Program-made: the position numbers and the translations under genes
The notes under the pieces: generated by a model
The model's input: the letters and a program-made list of their open reading frames with translations, nothing else
What the model was told of the DNA's origin: nothing
The model's database searches: none
In this document: positions 49,584-58,822 of the stretch, piece after piece
Numbering within the stretch: the first letter of the stretch is position 1
Layout of the letters: every line of letters starts with the position of its first letter
Source: an uncultured Rhodospirillales bacterium
GTDB taxonomy: Bacteria > Pseudomonadota > Alphaproteobacteria > Acetobacterales > Acetobacteraceae
NCBI GenBank assembly: GCA_903835235.1
Contig: CAILMF010000044.1
Location: 1-64,000 of the forward strand
DNA: 64,000 nt
Direction: 5' to 3'

Positions 49584-50809
49584 CCGAACCGCGCCGCGCC
49601 GCCCTGGCCTTCATCTTCGTCACCGTCGCGCTGGACATGCTGGCGCTGGGCCTGATCATCCCGGTGCTGCCGCGCCTGATCGGCAGCTTCCTGGAGGGCG
49701 ACCCGGCCGATACCTCCCGCATGCTCGGCCTGTTCGGCACCGCCTGGGCGGGGGTGCAGTTCTTCGCCATGCCCATCGCCGGCGCGCTGAGCGACCGCTT
49801 CGGCCGCCGGCCGGTGGTGCTGCTGTCCAACCTCGGCTCGGGGCTGGACTACCTGTTGATGGCGCTGGCGCCGAGCCTCTGGCTGCTGTTCGCGGGGCGG
49901 CTGATCTCCGGCGTCACCTCGGCCAGCATCAGCACCGCCTACGCCTATATCGCGGATGTGCTGCCGCCGGAGCGCCGGGCCAAGGGCTTCGGGCTGCTCG
50001 GCGTCGCCTTCGGGCTGGGCTTCGTGCTGGGGCCGGCGGTGGGCGGCTTGCTCGGCAGCATGGACCCGCGGCTGCCCTTCTGGGTGGCCGGCGGGCTGGC
50101 GCTGCTCAACTTCGCCTATGGCTGCTTCGTGCTGCCGGAATCGCTGCCGCCAGAAAAGCGCGCGCCATTCCGGTGGCGGCGTGCCAATCCGGTGGGGTCG
50201 CTGGCGCTGCTGCGGGAACACCAGGGGCTGCTGGGGCTGGCCGGGGTGCACTTCCTCTCGCAGCTGGCGCATGTGGTGCTGCCCAGCATCACCGTGCTCT
50301 ACGCCACCTATCGCTATGGCTGGTCGGAAGCCAGCATGGGCCTGGCCTTGGCCGCGGTCGGCGTCTGCTCGGCGGTGGTGCAGGGCGGCATGGTCGGGCC
50401 GGTGGTCAAGCGCCTGGGGGAACGCCGGGCGATGGCGCTGGGCATGTTCTGCGGCGCGCTGGGCTTTGCCGGCTACGGGCTGGCGCCCAGCGGCTTCTGG
50501 TTCATGGCGGCGCTGCCCTTCGTGGCGCTGTGGGGCGTTGGCGGCCCGGCCTTGCAGAGCCTGATGTCCCGCCGCGTGCCGGCCGACGCCCAAGGCCGGC
50601 TGCAAGGCGCCGCCAGCAGCGTGCAGGGCCTGGCGCAGCTTTTGGGGCCGACGCTGTTCGCCGGCAGCTTTGCGCTGTCCATCGACCGTGGCTGGGGGCT
50701 GCCCGGTGCGCCCTTCCTGCTTTCCGGCGCGCTGCTGCTGGGCGGGTTGGCGCTGGGCTGGCGCGTCACCCGGCCGCGGGCTGGCGACCCACCGACGGCT
50801 CCGGGATGA
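49580..50809 (+). CDS. MFS transporter, TetA/TCR multidrug type
   Basis: 409 aa, 12 helices. ALDMLALGLIIPVLPRLIG in helix 1, motif A MPIAGALSDRFGRRPVVLLS (about 65-84), LISGVTSASISTAYAYIADVLPPERRAKGFGLLGVAFGLGFVLGP (motif C region) and the second motif A-like KRLGERRAMALG place it with TetA-like proton antiporters for tetracycline or other drugs. No TetR regulator is adjacent. Its ATG overlaps the stop of the repeat ORF (ATGA), implying coupled translation. Confidence 0.88.
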   Translation: MTEPRRAALAFIFVTVALDMLALGLIIPVLPRLIGSFLEGDPADTSRMLGLFGTAWAGVQFFAMPIAGALSDRFGRRPVVLLSNLGSGLDYLLMALAPSLWLLFAGRLISGVTSASISTAYAYIADVLPPERRAKGFGLLGVAFGLGFVLGPAVGGLLGSMDPRLPFWVAGGLALLNFAYGCFVLPESLPPEKRAPFRWRRANPVGSLALLREHQGLLGLAGVHFLSQLAHVVLPSITVLYATYRYGWSEASMGLALAAVGVCSAVVQGGMVGPVVKRLGERRAMALGMFCGALGFAGYGLAPSGFWFMAALPFVALWGVGGPALQSLMSRRVPADAQGRLQGAASSVQGLAQLLGPTLFAGSFALSIDRGWGLPGAPFLLSGALLLGGLALGWRVTRPRAGDPPTAPG

Positions 50810-50870
50810 ACGCGCCGCTGCCGCGCTGGGGTAGTGCGCCGACGACGCGGTGGCGGACCGACCTGGCCCG

Positions 50871-52337
50871 CTACCCCGGAAAGCGTGGCCGCAGGCCGGC
50901 CGCCGCATGCTGGGGCACCAGCCGCAGCCCGGCCGCCAGCGCGCCGGAGACGAAGGGCAGCAGCCAGACGATCCGCGCCTGGTATCGCCCGGCGGGGCCG
51001 GACAGCGCGCCGGCGATGCCGGCATTGCCCAGCGTGGCCGCCAGCACCAGCACGGCCAGCGCCGCGGTCGGCGCCGGCAGCCGCTGCCAGCGCAGCAGCA
51101 GCAGGCCCAGCAGCCCCGCGGTGCCCAGCACCACCGCCGCGGCATGCAGCGGCACCCAGTTGCGGGAATCCGCCACCAGGCGGCCCTGCTGCTGGCGGCT
51201 GGTGTCCAGGGCACGGACCTCCTGCGGGAAGAAGCGCGCCACCAGCGGCTGCGGGCCGTGCGGCGGCGGCCAGGCTTCCAGCCCGTCGCCGATGCCGAAC
51301 AGGCCGAGCTGCGCCAGCGTATTGCCCAGCGCCGCCTGCACCACCGCCACCGGCCGGGCCCGCAGCGTTGCCATGACGATGTCGCGGGCTTCCGGCGCCC
51401 AGGCCTCGGCGCCGCCCAGCTCGGTCCGCAGCGGCGAGTCGTCATTCCACAGGAAGCCGTTGTGCCAGCCCGGCAACTGCCCCAGCACGCCGCACAGGCG
51501 CCAGCCGACCGCCGGGCATTGCGCCCGCGCCACCGCCAGGCCGGGGCCGTCGTAGATGACGCGGGTGGCCAGGAAGACCATGCCGAAGGGCGAGAGCGAC
51601 GCAGAGCCGCGGCCGATGGCGTTGACGCTGACCAGCGCCACCGCCGCGACCAGGGCGGGAAGCACCATGCGCAGCGTCGGCCGCCAGGCCTGGCGCCAGC
51701 CGCGCCGGCCGACCAGCAGCACCCCGCCCACCAGCGCCACGCCCAGCGCCAGCGGCAGGTGGCTCTGATGCACCGCCACGGCGAAGACGGCCAGCGCCAC
51801 CACGTAGACGCGTTCCCCGAGCGAAAGCACCGCCAGGCGGAAGCCGAGCAGCCACAGCGCCAGCACGGTGACCCCGGTGAAGATGTCCGGCATCAGCTGG
51901 GCGGCAAACCAGGGCAGCGGGGTCAGCACCGCCAGCGCCGCGGCGGCCAGCGGCAGCGCGGCGCGTTCGCTGCGGCCCAGCGCGCGCAGCACCAGGCCCA
52001 GCAGATGCGCCACCAGCAGCCCCTGCGCCAGCACCGGCAGCCACAGCGAGACCTGCCAATGCGTCAGCAGCAGGAACAGGCTGTAGAAGGGCGGGCGGTC
52101 CCAGCCGAGATAGTGCAGCAGCGCCTGGCCCAGATAGGTGCCGGTATCCGCGAAGACCAGCGGATAGCCATTCCAGAAGGCCGGCCAGACCAGCAGCAGG
52201 GCGGCGATCAGGTGGCTGCCGACGGCAACCGCCAGGCGCGGCAGCGCGCCGCCGCCAGCGGTCGGTTCAGGGTCGCCGAATGCGCCTTGAGTCTGTCTCA
52301 GCATTATTTCCGCGACCGCAGCCGTCATCCCAGCCAC
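50871..52337 (-). CDS. Polytopic membrane protein, possible glycosyltransferase-type
   Basis: 488 aa with about 10-12 hydrophobic helices. The first periplasmic loop PAFWNGYPLVFADTGTYLGQALLHYLGWDRPPFYSLFL has the D-containing loop and WDRPPFY segment seen in GT-C-type membrane glycosyltransferases. A larger loop (about 300-390) contains GWHNGFLWNDDSP. It lies next to galE and the Wzz/Wza genes on the same strand, so a role in polysaccharide modification is plausible, but no enzyme family was recognised securely. Confidence 0.6.
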   Translation of the reverse strand: MAGMTAAVAEIMLRQTQGAFGDPEPTAGGGALPRLAVAVGSHLIAALLLVWPAFWNGYPLVFADTGTYLGQALLHYLGWDRPPFYSLFLLLTHWQVSLWLPVLAQGLLVAHLLGLVLRALGRSERAALPLAAAALAVLTPLPWFAAQLMPDIFTGVTVLALWLLGFRLAVLSLGERVYVVALAVFAVAVHQSHLPLALGVALVGGVLLVGRRGWRQAWRPTLRMVLPALVAAVALVSVNAIGRGSASLSPFGMVFLATRVIYDGPGLAVARAQCPAVGWRLCGVLGQLPGWHNGFLWNDDSPLRTELGGAEAWAPEARDIVMATLRARPVAVVQAALGNTLAQLGLFGIGDGLEAWPPPHGPQPLVARFFPQEVRALDTSRQQQGRLVADSRNWVPLHAAAVVLGTAGLLGLLLLRWQRLPAPTAALAVLVLAATLGNAGIAGALSGPAGRYQARIVWLLPFVSGALAAGLRLVPQHAAAGLRPRFPG

Positions 52338-52586
52338 CCAAGCGACACCGCGCTAAACTGCGGCGTTGCGGCGCCCGGGTCGCTACAACTGCACGCGAGA
52401 ACGGGTTCGATCTGCGTCCGGTCCCAGGCCTGTCCCGAAGGCCAGGCGCCTGAGGTGCGGCTGCCGAGGTCTTCCCTTGGCCGAGACGGCAAGGCCGCCG
52501 ATGCCGGTTGCAGCCGCCAACCGACGGCAGCCGCAAGGGCGGAAAGGACGCACCCGGCCGACCCGCTTGGCGTGCGGGGCGGGCAC

Positions 52587-53579
52587 TCAGCCGCGGTCGG
52601 CGTAGCCCTGCGGATGCGCCTGGTGCCAGGCCCAGGCGGTGCGGACGATGTCGTCCAGCGCGGGGTAGCGCGGCTGCCAGCCGGTCTCGCGCCGCAGCGT
52701 CTCGCTGGAGGCGACCAGCGCCGCGGGGTCGCCGGGGCGGCGCGGGCCGAAGCTGTGCGGGACCTTCCGGCCGCTGATCCGCTCGACGCTGTCGATGACC
52801 TGCTTGACCGAATAGCCGGCGCCGTTGCCGAGGTTGTAGCGCAGGCTGCGCGTCTCCAGCAGCGGCAGCACCGCCAGGTGGGCGGCGGCCAGGTCGTTCA
52901 CGTGCACATAGTCGCGGATGCAGGTGCCATCCGGCGTGGCGTAGTCGGTGCCGAAGACGGTCAGGGCCGGCCGGGTGCCCAGCGCGGCGCCGATGCACAG
53001 CGGGATCAGGTGGGTCTCGGGCTCATGGTCCTCGCCGATCTCGCCGCTGGGGTCGGCGCCGGCGGCGTTGAAGTAGCGCAGGCAGGCGCTGCGCAGCCCA
53101 TGCACCTGGTCGGCCCAATGCAGCCCCTGTTCCACCATCAGCTTGCTGGTGCCGTAGGCGCTGGCCGGGGCCAGCTCGGCATCCTCGGCAATCGGCACCG
53201 ATTTCGGGAAGCCGAACAGCGCGGCGGTGGAGGAGAACACGAATTTCCGCACGCCGGCCTGCACCGCGGCCTCGGCCAGCCACAGGCTGTTGGCGCAGTT
53301 CTCGGCGCAGTAGCGCAGTGGCTCGCGCATGCTTTCCCCCACCAGGGAAAGCGCGGCGAAGTGGAACACCGCCTCGAACTTCCAGTTGGCGAAGACCGCC
53401 GCGACGCGGGCGCGGTCGGCCAGCTCGGCCTCGACGAACTCGACCGTGGCCGGCACCGCCGCGCGGTGGCCCTGGCGCAGGTTGTCCAGCACCACCACCT
53501 CATCGCCCCGGGCCACCAGGGCCCGCACCAGGTGGCTGCCGACATAGCCGGCGCCGCCGGTCACCAGAAAACGCGCCAT
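52587..53579 (-). CDS. galE: UDP-glucose 4-epimerase
   Basis: 330 aa. MARFLVTGGAGYVGSHLVRALVARGDEVVVLDNLRQGH gives the NAD site. FHFAALSLVGESM, SSTAALFG (catalytic Ser/Thr), YGTSKLMVEQ (YxxxK), LRYFNAAGADPSGEIGE and GTCIRDYVHVNDLAAAH are GalE hallmarks. It interconverts UDP-glucose and UDP-galactose for polysaccharide. It is 6 bp downstream of the Wzz/kinase gene on the same strand, clearly the same transcription unit. The shortened middle (330 aa rather than about 338) is normal for alphaproteobacterial GalE. Confidence 0.93.
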   Translation of the reverse strand: MARFLVTGGAGYVGSHLVRALVARGDEVVVLDNLRQGHRAAVPATVEFVEAELADRARVAAVFANWKFEAVFHFAALSLVGESMREPLRYCAENCANSLWLAEAAVQAGVRKFVFSSTAALFGFPKSVPIAEDAELAPASAYGTSKLMVEQGLHWADQVHGLRSACLRYFNAAGADPSGEIGEDHEPETHLIPLCIGAALGTRPALTVFGTDYATPDGTCIRDYVHVNDLAAAHLAVLPLLETRSLRYNLGNGAGYSVKQVIDSVERISGRKVPHSFGPRRPGDPAALVASSETLRRETGWQPRYPALDDIVRTAWAWHQAHPQGYADRG

Positions 53580-53585
53580 CCGCGC

Positions 53586-55856
53586 CTACTCCCTGAAATA
53601 GCCGCCGTAGCGGGGGTGATAGACCTCGGCATCGGCATAGCCGGACCGGCCATGCACCTTGGCGTCCACCTGGGTCAGCGCGGCGCCCACGATGCGGGCA
53701 TGCGCTTCCTCAAGCAGGCTGAGCGAGTTCCGCACCACCGAGCGCGGTGTGTCCCGCCATTTTACGCAAAGCAATGTGGCGTCCGCGAGGCGCGCCACCA
53801 CCCGCGCATCCGCCATGGCCAGCGCCGGCGGCGCGTCCAGGATGATCAGGTCGTAGTCGCGGCGGACGCGGTCCAGCAGCCCGGCCATCGCCTCGCTCAT
53901 GAACAGGCCGAGCGAATGGATCTCCGCCGCGCCGGCGGGGATGTAGTCCAGCGTGGAGAGGTGGTCGCGCCGGATGATGCGCTCCAGCACCGCCTGGCCC
54001 AGCAGCAGGTCGGTCACGCCGGCCGCGCCTTCACACCTGAACACCCGGCCCAGGCTGGGCTGGCGCACGTCGCAGTCGATCAGCAGCACCTTCTCGCCAT
54101 TCATCGCCGCACTGCGGGCGAGCGCGACGCTGGTGGTGGTCTTGCCCTCGCCCGGGCGGGCCGCGGTGATGACGATGACGCGCGGCGGTTCATGGCCCAG
54201 CCACAGCGAGGCGCGCAGCGTGCGCATGCTTTCGCTGAACGGGGAGAGCGGCTTGCGTACCACCCAGTCCTCCACGCGGTGGCGGCCCAGCAGGCCCTGG
54301 CGCAGCATCGGCACCAGCGCCAGGCAGGGCAGGCCGAGCGCGGCGCGCACATCCTCGCCGCTGCGCATGGTGCTGTCCGACTGTTCCAGGAACCAGATCA
54401 CCAGCAGGCCGAACATCAGGCCCAGCACCAGCGCGGCGCCGACGAACATGCTGACCTTGGGGAAGCTGGGCAGGCCCGGCATGGTGGCCGGAGAGAGCAC
54501 GCGGGCGTCGGCCTTCTCGATGGCGGTCTGGCTGACCGTCTGCTGGCTGCGTTCCAGCACGGCGCGCAGCAGGTTGCGGCCGGCATCGGCCTCGCGTTCC
54601 AGCGCCGAGAGCTGGATTTCCGCGCTCTGGTTCTGGTTCAGCCTGGCTTCCTGGATGCGCAGTGCTTCCTGCAGGCTTTCCACCCGGGCGCGGGCGGCGC
54701 GGGCCTCGCCGGCCAGGGCCTGCACCACGCGGCCGGTTTCGCTGCCAACGGCACGCTGCGCGTCACCAACACGAGAGCGGGCGGCGCGTACGTCCGGGTG
54801 GTTGGCGCCGAGCGTGGCGGAGAGCCGTTCCAGCTCGGCACGGGCGGTGTCCAGCCCGTTGCGCTGCACGGTCAGGTTGGCGGCGCCCAGGGCGGTGAGG
54901 TCGGCACCGCCGCCGCCACGCGCCGCCGCCAGCCGCGCATCCGCGGTGGCCAGCATGTTGCGGGCCTCGATCAGGTCGGTGTTGATGCGGCTGACCTGTT
55001 CGGTGCCGAGCCCGGCGGTGACGCCGCGCGTCAGCCCGCTGGTGGTGCGCAGCTCCGCGATGCGCGCCTCGGTCTGCTGCACTTCCGTGCGCAGTTGCGT
55101 CACGCGGCTGTCGAGCCAGTCATTCGCGCGGCGCACCGCGTTGAACTTCGCTTCCAGCTGGTCGGCGATGTACAGCTCGGCCGCCAGGTTGGCGGCTTCC
55201 TGCGCCAGGCGTGGGTCTTCCGTGGTGAACTGCACGGAGAGGACGCGGCTGTTGCGCACCACGTTGACCAGCAGCCGGTCGCGCACGGATTCGGCGGCGG
55301 CGATCTCGGCCTGCTCCTCCGGCGGCGGCACGGCGATGGGCTTCGGCCCGATGAAGCCGGCGACGTCCGAGGACAGCGTGGACAGCCGCCGCGCCAGCGC
55401 GTCGCGCAGGCGGAACCAGGGCGTGTCGGCGCGCTTGGCGTCCTCCAGCCACCAGCTGAACTCGGCGCGCTCGGTCAGGTCGAACTGGCGGACGATGCGC
55501 CGCGAGATGGAGAGCGAGCGGATGATCTCCACCTGGCTGGCCAGCACCGCATCCGTGGTGGTCTCGTCGCGCAGGATGCTCTGCAACTCCCGCGCGTTGT
55601 AGCCCTCGGGCTCGAACATCACGGTGGCGCTGGCGGTGTAGCGTGGCGTGAGCTGATTGGCGGCGATGAAGGCGACGGCCGGGAACAGCAGGGCGCAGAG
55701 CACCAGCACCCAGCGCCGCCGCTTCAGCGCGGCGATCAGCGCATTGACCGTCATGCCTTCCGGCTCGATGGGCATGGATGACGTGGACGCCGGCGCGGAA
55801 CGCGGCGGCGGGCGCCGCTCCGCTGGGGGTCGGCTCTCAACCGGTCTGTCGAGCAT
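53586..55856 (-). CDS. Wzz/ExoP-type chain-length regulator fused to BY-tyrosine kinase
   Basis: 756 aa. A Pro-rich cytoplasmic start, TM1 about 46-66 (WVLVLCALLFPAVAFIAA), a long periplasmic coiled-coil (about 170-440), TM2 about 465-485 (VGAALVLGLMFGLLVIWFL), then the kinase: Walker A GEGKTTTS near 568, A-prime LLIDCDVRQPS near 596 and Walker B LIILDAPPA near 671. The last 18 residues carry four tyrosines (Y740, Y746, Y750, Y753), the autophosphorylated cluster of BY-kinases. It controls polymer length and export with Wza, encoded divergently at 56081. Confidence 0.94.
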   Translation of the reverse strand: MLDRPVESRPPAERRPPPRSAPASTSSMPIEPEGMTVNALIAALKRRRWVLVLCALLFPAVAFIAANQLTPRYTASATVMFEPEGYNARELQSILRDETTTDAVLASQVEIIRSLSISRRIVRQFDLTERAEFSWWLEDAKRADTPWFRLRDALARRLSTLSSDVAGFIGPKPIAVPPPEEQAEIAAAESVRDRLLVNVVRNSRVLSVQFTTEDPRLAQEAANLAAELYIADQLEAKFNAVRRANDWLDSRVTQLRTEVQQTEARIAELRTTSGLTRGVTAGLGTEQVSRINTDLIEARNMLATADARLAAARGGGGADLTALGAANLTVQRNGLDTARAELERLSATLGANHPDVRAARSRVGDAQRAVGSETGRVVQALAGEARAARARVESLQEALRIQEARLNQNQSAEIQLSALEREADAGRNLLRAVLERSQQTVSQTAIEKADARVLSPATMPGLPSFPKVSMFVGAALVLGLMFGLLVIWFLEQSDSTMRSGEDVRAALGLPCLALVPMLRQGLLGRHRVEDWVVRKPLSPFSESMRTLRASLWLGHEPPRVIVITAARPGEGKTTTSVALARSAAMNGEKVLLIDCDVRQPSLGRVFRCEGAAGVTDLLLGQAVLERIIRRDHLSTLDYIPAGAAEIHSLGLFMSEAMAGLLDRVRRDYDLIILDAPPALAMADARVVARLADATLLCVKWRDTPRSVVRNSLSLLEEAHARIVGAALTQVDAKVHGRSGYADAEVYHPRYGGYFRE

Positions 55857-56080
55857 GGGGCTGCACTTTCCCTTCCGCGGTTTGCGGCAACGCTCACCGA
55901 TTAGGGGCGGGGCAAAGCGGGGGTCAATCAAACCAACGGGGATCGAAGCCGCTCTCGGCAAACAACGGCGTGATGAACCAGCCGCGCAAGGAAACGCGAA
56001 CGCGCGAACCGCCTGCGTTCTGGCAGAAACAGCCGCACGCATTGGGACCCGATGCTGTGCAGAACCGGAGGGACTACATC
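55857..56080. promoter_or_regulatory. Divergent promoter region of the polysaccharide genes
   Basis: 224 bp between the Wzz/kinase and wza genes, GC-poorer than the surroundings around 55900-55960. Promoters for both directions must lie here, but no convincing -35/-10 pair or operator was identified. A frame open from 55972 into wza is not used, because the lipoprotein signal starts at 56081. Confidence 0.4.
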
Positions 56081-56647
56081 ATGCCCATCACTCGTCGCCT
56101 TGCCATGCTGGCGCCGCTGCTTGCCGTTGCCGGCTGCTCGGCACCTGGTTCCAACCTGCCGCGGATCGAGGAAGTGCCGCGCAGCGAATATCGCCTGGGC
56201 GCTTCCGACCAGGTTCGCGTCACCGTGTTCAACGACCCGCGGCTGACCGGCGACTTCCGCGTCTCCGATGCCGGTACGCTGGCGTTGCCGCTGATCGGCA
56301 CCGTGCGCGCTTTGGGCCGCACCACGCCGGAAGTGGAGCGCGCGATAGAGGCGGAGATGAAGACGAAGAACCTGTTCCGTGACCCGAACGTGGCCGTGGA
56401 GGTGCTGAACTACCGGCCGATCTTCGTGCTGGGCATGGTGGAGCGCGGCGGGCAGTTTCCGTACCAGCCGGGCATGACCGCGCTGACCGCGGTGGCGGTG
56501 GCCGGTGGCTTCAACTACCGTGCCATCCGCGACTATGTTTCCATCACCCGCGTCGGCCGCGACAGCAAGCCGATGGAGTTCCGCGCGGCGCGCGAATCCC
56601 TGGTGCAGCCGGGCGACGTGGTGACGGTGTTCGAACGGAGGTTCTGA
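56081..56647 (+). CDS. Polysaccharide export lipoprotein, Wza/GumB-like
   Basis: 188 aa. CGGAGGGACTACATC before the ATG. Lipoprotein signal with Cys19 (LLAVAGC). The PES domain YRLGASDQVRVTVFNDPRLTGDFRVSDAGTLALPLIGTVRALGRT (about 36-80) and a SLBB-like part (VLGMVERGGQFPYQPGMTALTAVAVAGGFN, about 112-141) follow. It forms the outer-membrane or periplasmic export channel. It lacks the C-terminal transmembrane helix of E. coli Wza, like GumB-type short versions. Stop overlaps the next gene. Confidence 0.92.
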   Translation: MPITRRLAMLAPLLAVAGCSAPGSNLPRIEEVPRSEYRLGASDQVRVTVFNDPRLTGDFRVSDAGTLALPLIGTVRALGRTTPEVERAIEAEMKTKNLFRDPNVAVEVLNYRPIFVLGMVERGGQFPYQPGMTALTAVAVAGGFNYRAIRDYVSITRVGRDSKPMEFRAARESLVQPGDVVTVFERRF

Positions 56648-57501
56648 TCGTCCGCGCTGGCATTGCCCTGCTGTTGATGGTGATGGCGCTGCCAGCGCAG
56701 GCGCAGGTCTCGCGGCCGGTGGCTCGCCCTTGGGGCTTGCCCTGGGCCGCGGTGCCGGGGCCGGCGGTGGGGGCGCCGCGCATCATCGGTGGCACCGGGG
56801 CCGGCTGCGTCGTGGGGGCCGAGCGGCTGGCGGATGAGGGGCCAGGCTGGCAGGCGGTGCGGGTTTCGCGCAACCGGCACTGGGGGCATCCGGATTTGGT
56901 GCGCGCGGTGCAGGGGCTGGCGGCGCGGGCCACCGCGGCGGGGCTGCAGGCGCTGTTGGTCGGCGACATGGGCCAGCCGCGCGGCGGGCCGCTGCCCTAT
57001 GGCCATGCCAGCCACCAGGCCGGGCTGGACGTGGATATCTGGCTGGACGTGACGCCGCGGCGCGGGCTTGCGGTGGCGCAGCGGGAGAGTATCGACGTGC
57101 CGTCGGTGGTGCTGCCGGGCGGCGATGCGGTGGACCCCGCGCGTTGGCGGCCCGGCCATGCGCGGCTGGTGCAGCTGGCGGCGGAAACCCCTGGCGTGGA
57201 CCGCGTGCTGGTGAATGCCGCGATCAAGCAGGAGCTTTGCCGCGCGCAGCCAGGTGCGGCCTGGCTGCGGCGCGTGCGGCCCTGGTGGGGCCATGACGAG
57301 CACCTGCACCTGCGGCTGCGCTGCCCGGCCGGGCAGGGCGAGTGCGTGGACATTGCGCCGCCGCCGCCCGGCGATGGCTGCGACGCCACGCTGGCCTGGT
57401 GGTTCAGCGCCGAGGCCCGCGCCCCGGCACCGCGCGCGCCGCGGCCACCGCAGCCGCCGCGCCTGCCCGCCGCCTGTGCTGCGGTGCTGCGCGGCGGGTA
57501 G
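56647..57501 (+). CDS. M74-type murein endopeptidase, MepA-like
   Basis: 284 aa if translation begins at ATC 56647, which overlaps the wza stop (TGATC) and has CGGAGG five bases upstream. This gives a complete signal peptide (VRAGIALLLMVMALPAQAQ). Canonical starts are later (TTG 56674, ATG 56677) and truncate it. LAS-metallopeptidase residues: YGHASHQAGLDVDIWLD (His, Asp) and WWGHDEHLHLRLRC (H-x-H). C-terminal Pro-rich tail. It cleaves peptidoglycan cross-links, perhaps making room for the export channel encoded just upstream. Confidence 0.82.
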   Translation: MVRAGIALLLMVMALPAQAQVSRPVARPWGLPWAAVPGPAVGAPRIIGGTGAGCVVGAERLADEGPGWQAVRVSRNRHWGHPDLVRAVQGLAARATAAGLQALLVGDMGQPRGGPLPYGHASHQAGLDVDIWLDVTPRRGLAVAQRESIDVPSVVLPGGDAVDPARWRPGHARLVQLAAETPGVDRVLVNAAIKQELCRAQPGAAWLRRVRPWWGHDEHLHLRLRCPAGQGECVDIAPPPPGDGCDATLAWWFSAEARAPAPRAPRPPQPPRLPAACAAVLRGG

Positions 57502-57540
57502 GGCAGGGCCGGGCGGCCTGCGCCGGTGCGACGCCGTGGG

Positions 57541-57561
57541 TGGCCGGGACAAGCCCGGCCA
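57541..57561. repeat. Palindrome TGGCCGGG-ACAAG-CCCGGCCA
   Basis: Perfect 8-bp stem with ACAAG loop, 39 bp after the endopeptidase stop; same family as 11275-11297. May serve as terminator between convergent genes. Confidence 0.75.
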
Positions 57562-57591
57562 TGACGGTTTGGCGGGAGCGCCCGATGCGCG

Positions 57592-58527
<936 letters not shown>

Positions 58528-58708
58528 TATACGTGTCTCCCGCGTGGAATGGCGCGGAAGCTTAGCCTTACCTGCGGCGGGTTGTAATCAGCGAAAATGT
58601 GAAATGGCAGCGGGGCGTGGCGCCTGATGCGAGGCCGTGCAGGGCCGCGGCTGCGGCCAGGGATATCGCCAGGCAGCAGGAAATGCCCCCGGCAGGGCGC
58701 CGGGTGAC

Positions 58709-58822
58709 CTACAGCACTATCCGCTCACGCTGAATCAGCGTTAGCGGATAGTGCTGTAGCTTCAATAGGTTGCAGAGCAAGAAATCCGTTCTGATGATTC
58801 CATCAGAACGGATATTGCTCTA
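58709..58822 (+). repeat. Twin-hairpin element, copy C
   Basis: Hairpin 1 at 58709-58759 is very long: CTACAGCACTATCCGCT and its perfect complement enclose ACGCTGA/TCAGCGT, 24 paired bases with one internal mismatch. The spacer is TTCAATAGGTTGCAG. Hairpin 2 is AGAGCAAGAAATCCGTTCTG...AACGGATATTGCTC. The final CTA is the TAG stop of era. Confidence 0.88.

Noticed and set aside
50850-55781. A 1643-codon open frame on the plus strand
   Set aside because: It is antisense to the membrane protein, galE and the Wzz/kinase gene, all with clear motifs. Its product is low-complexity Gln/His/Arg/Ala typical of the reverse frame of GC-rich genes.
55972-56080. Upstream extension of wza by 36 codons
   Set aside because: It would bury the lipoprotein signal and Cys19 lipobox, and the strong ribosome site is at the downstream ATG.
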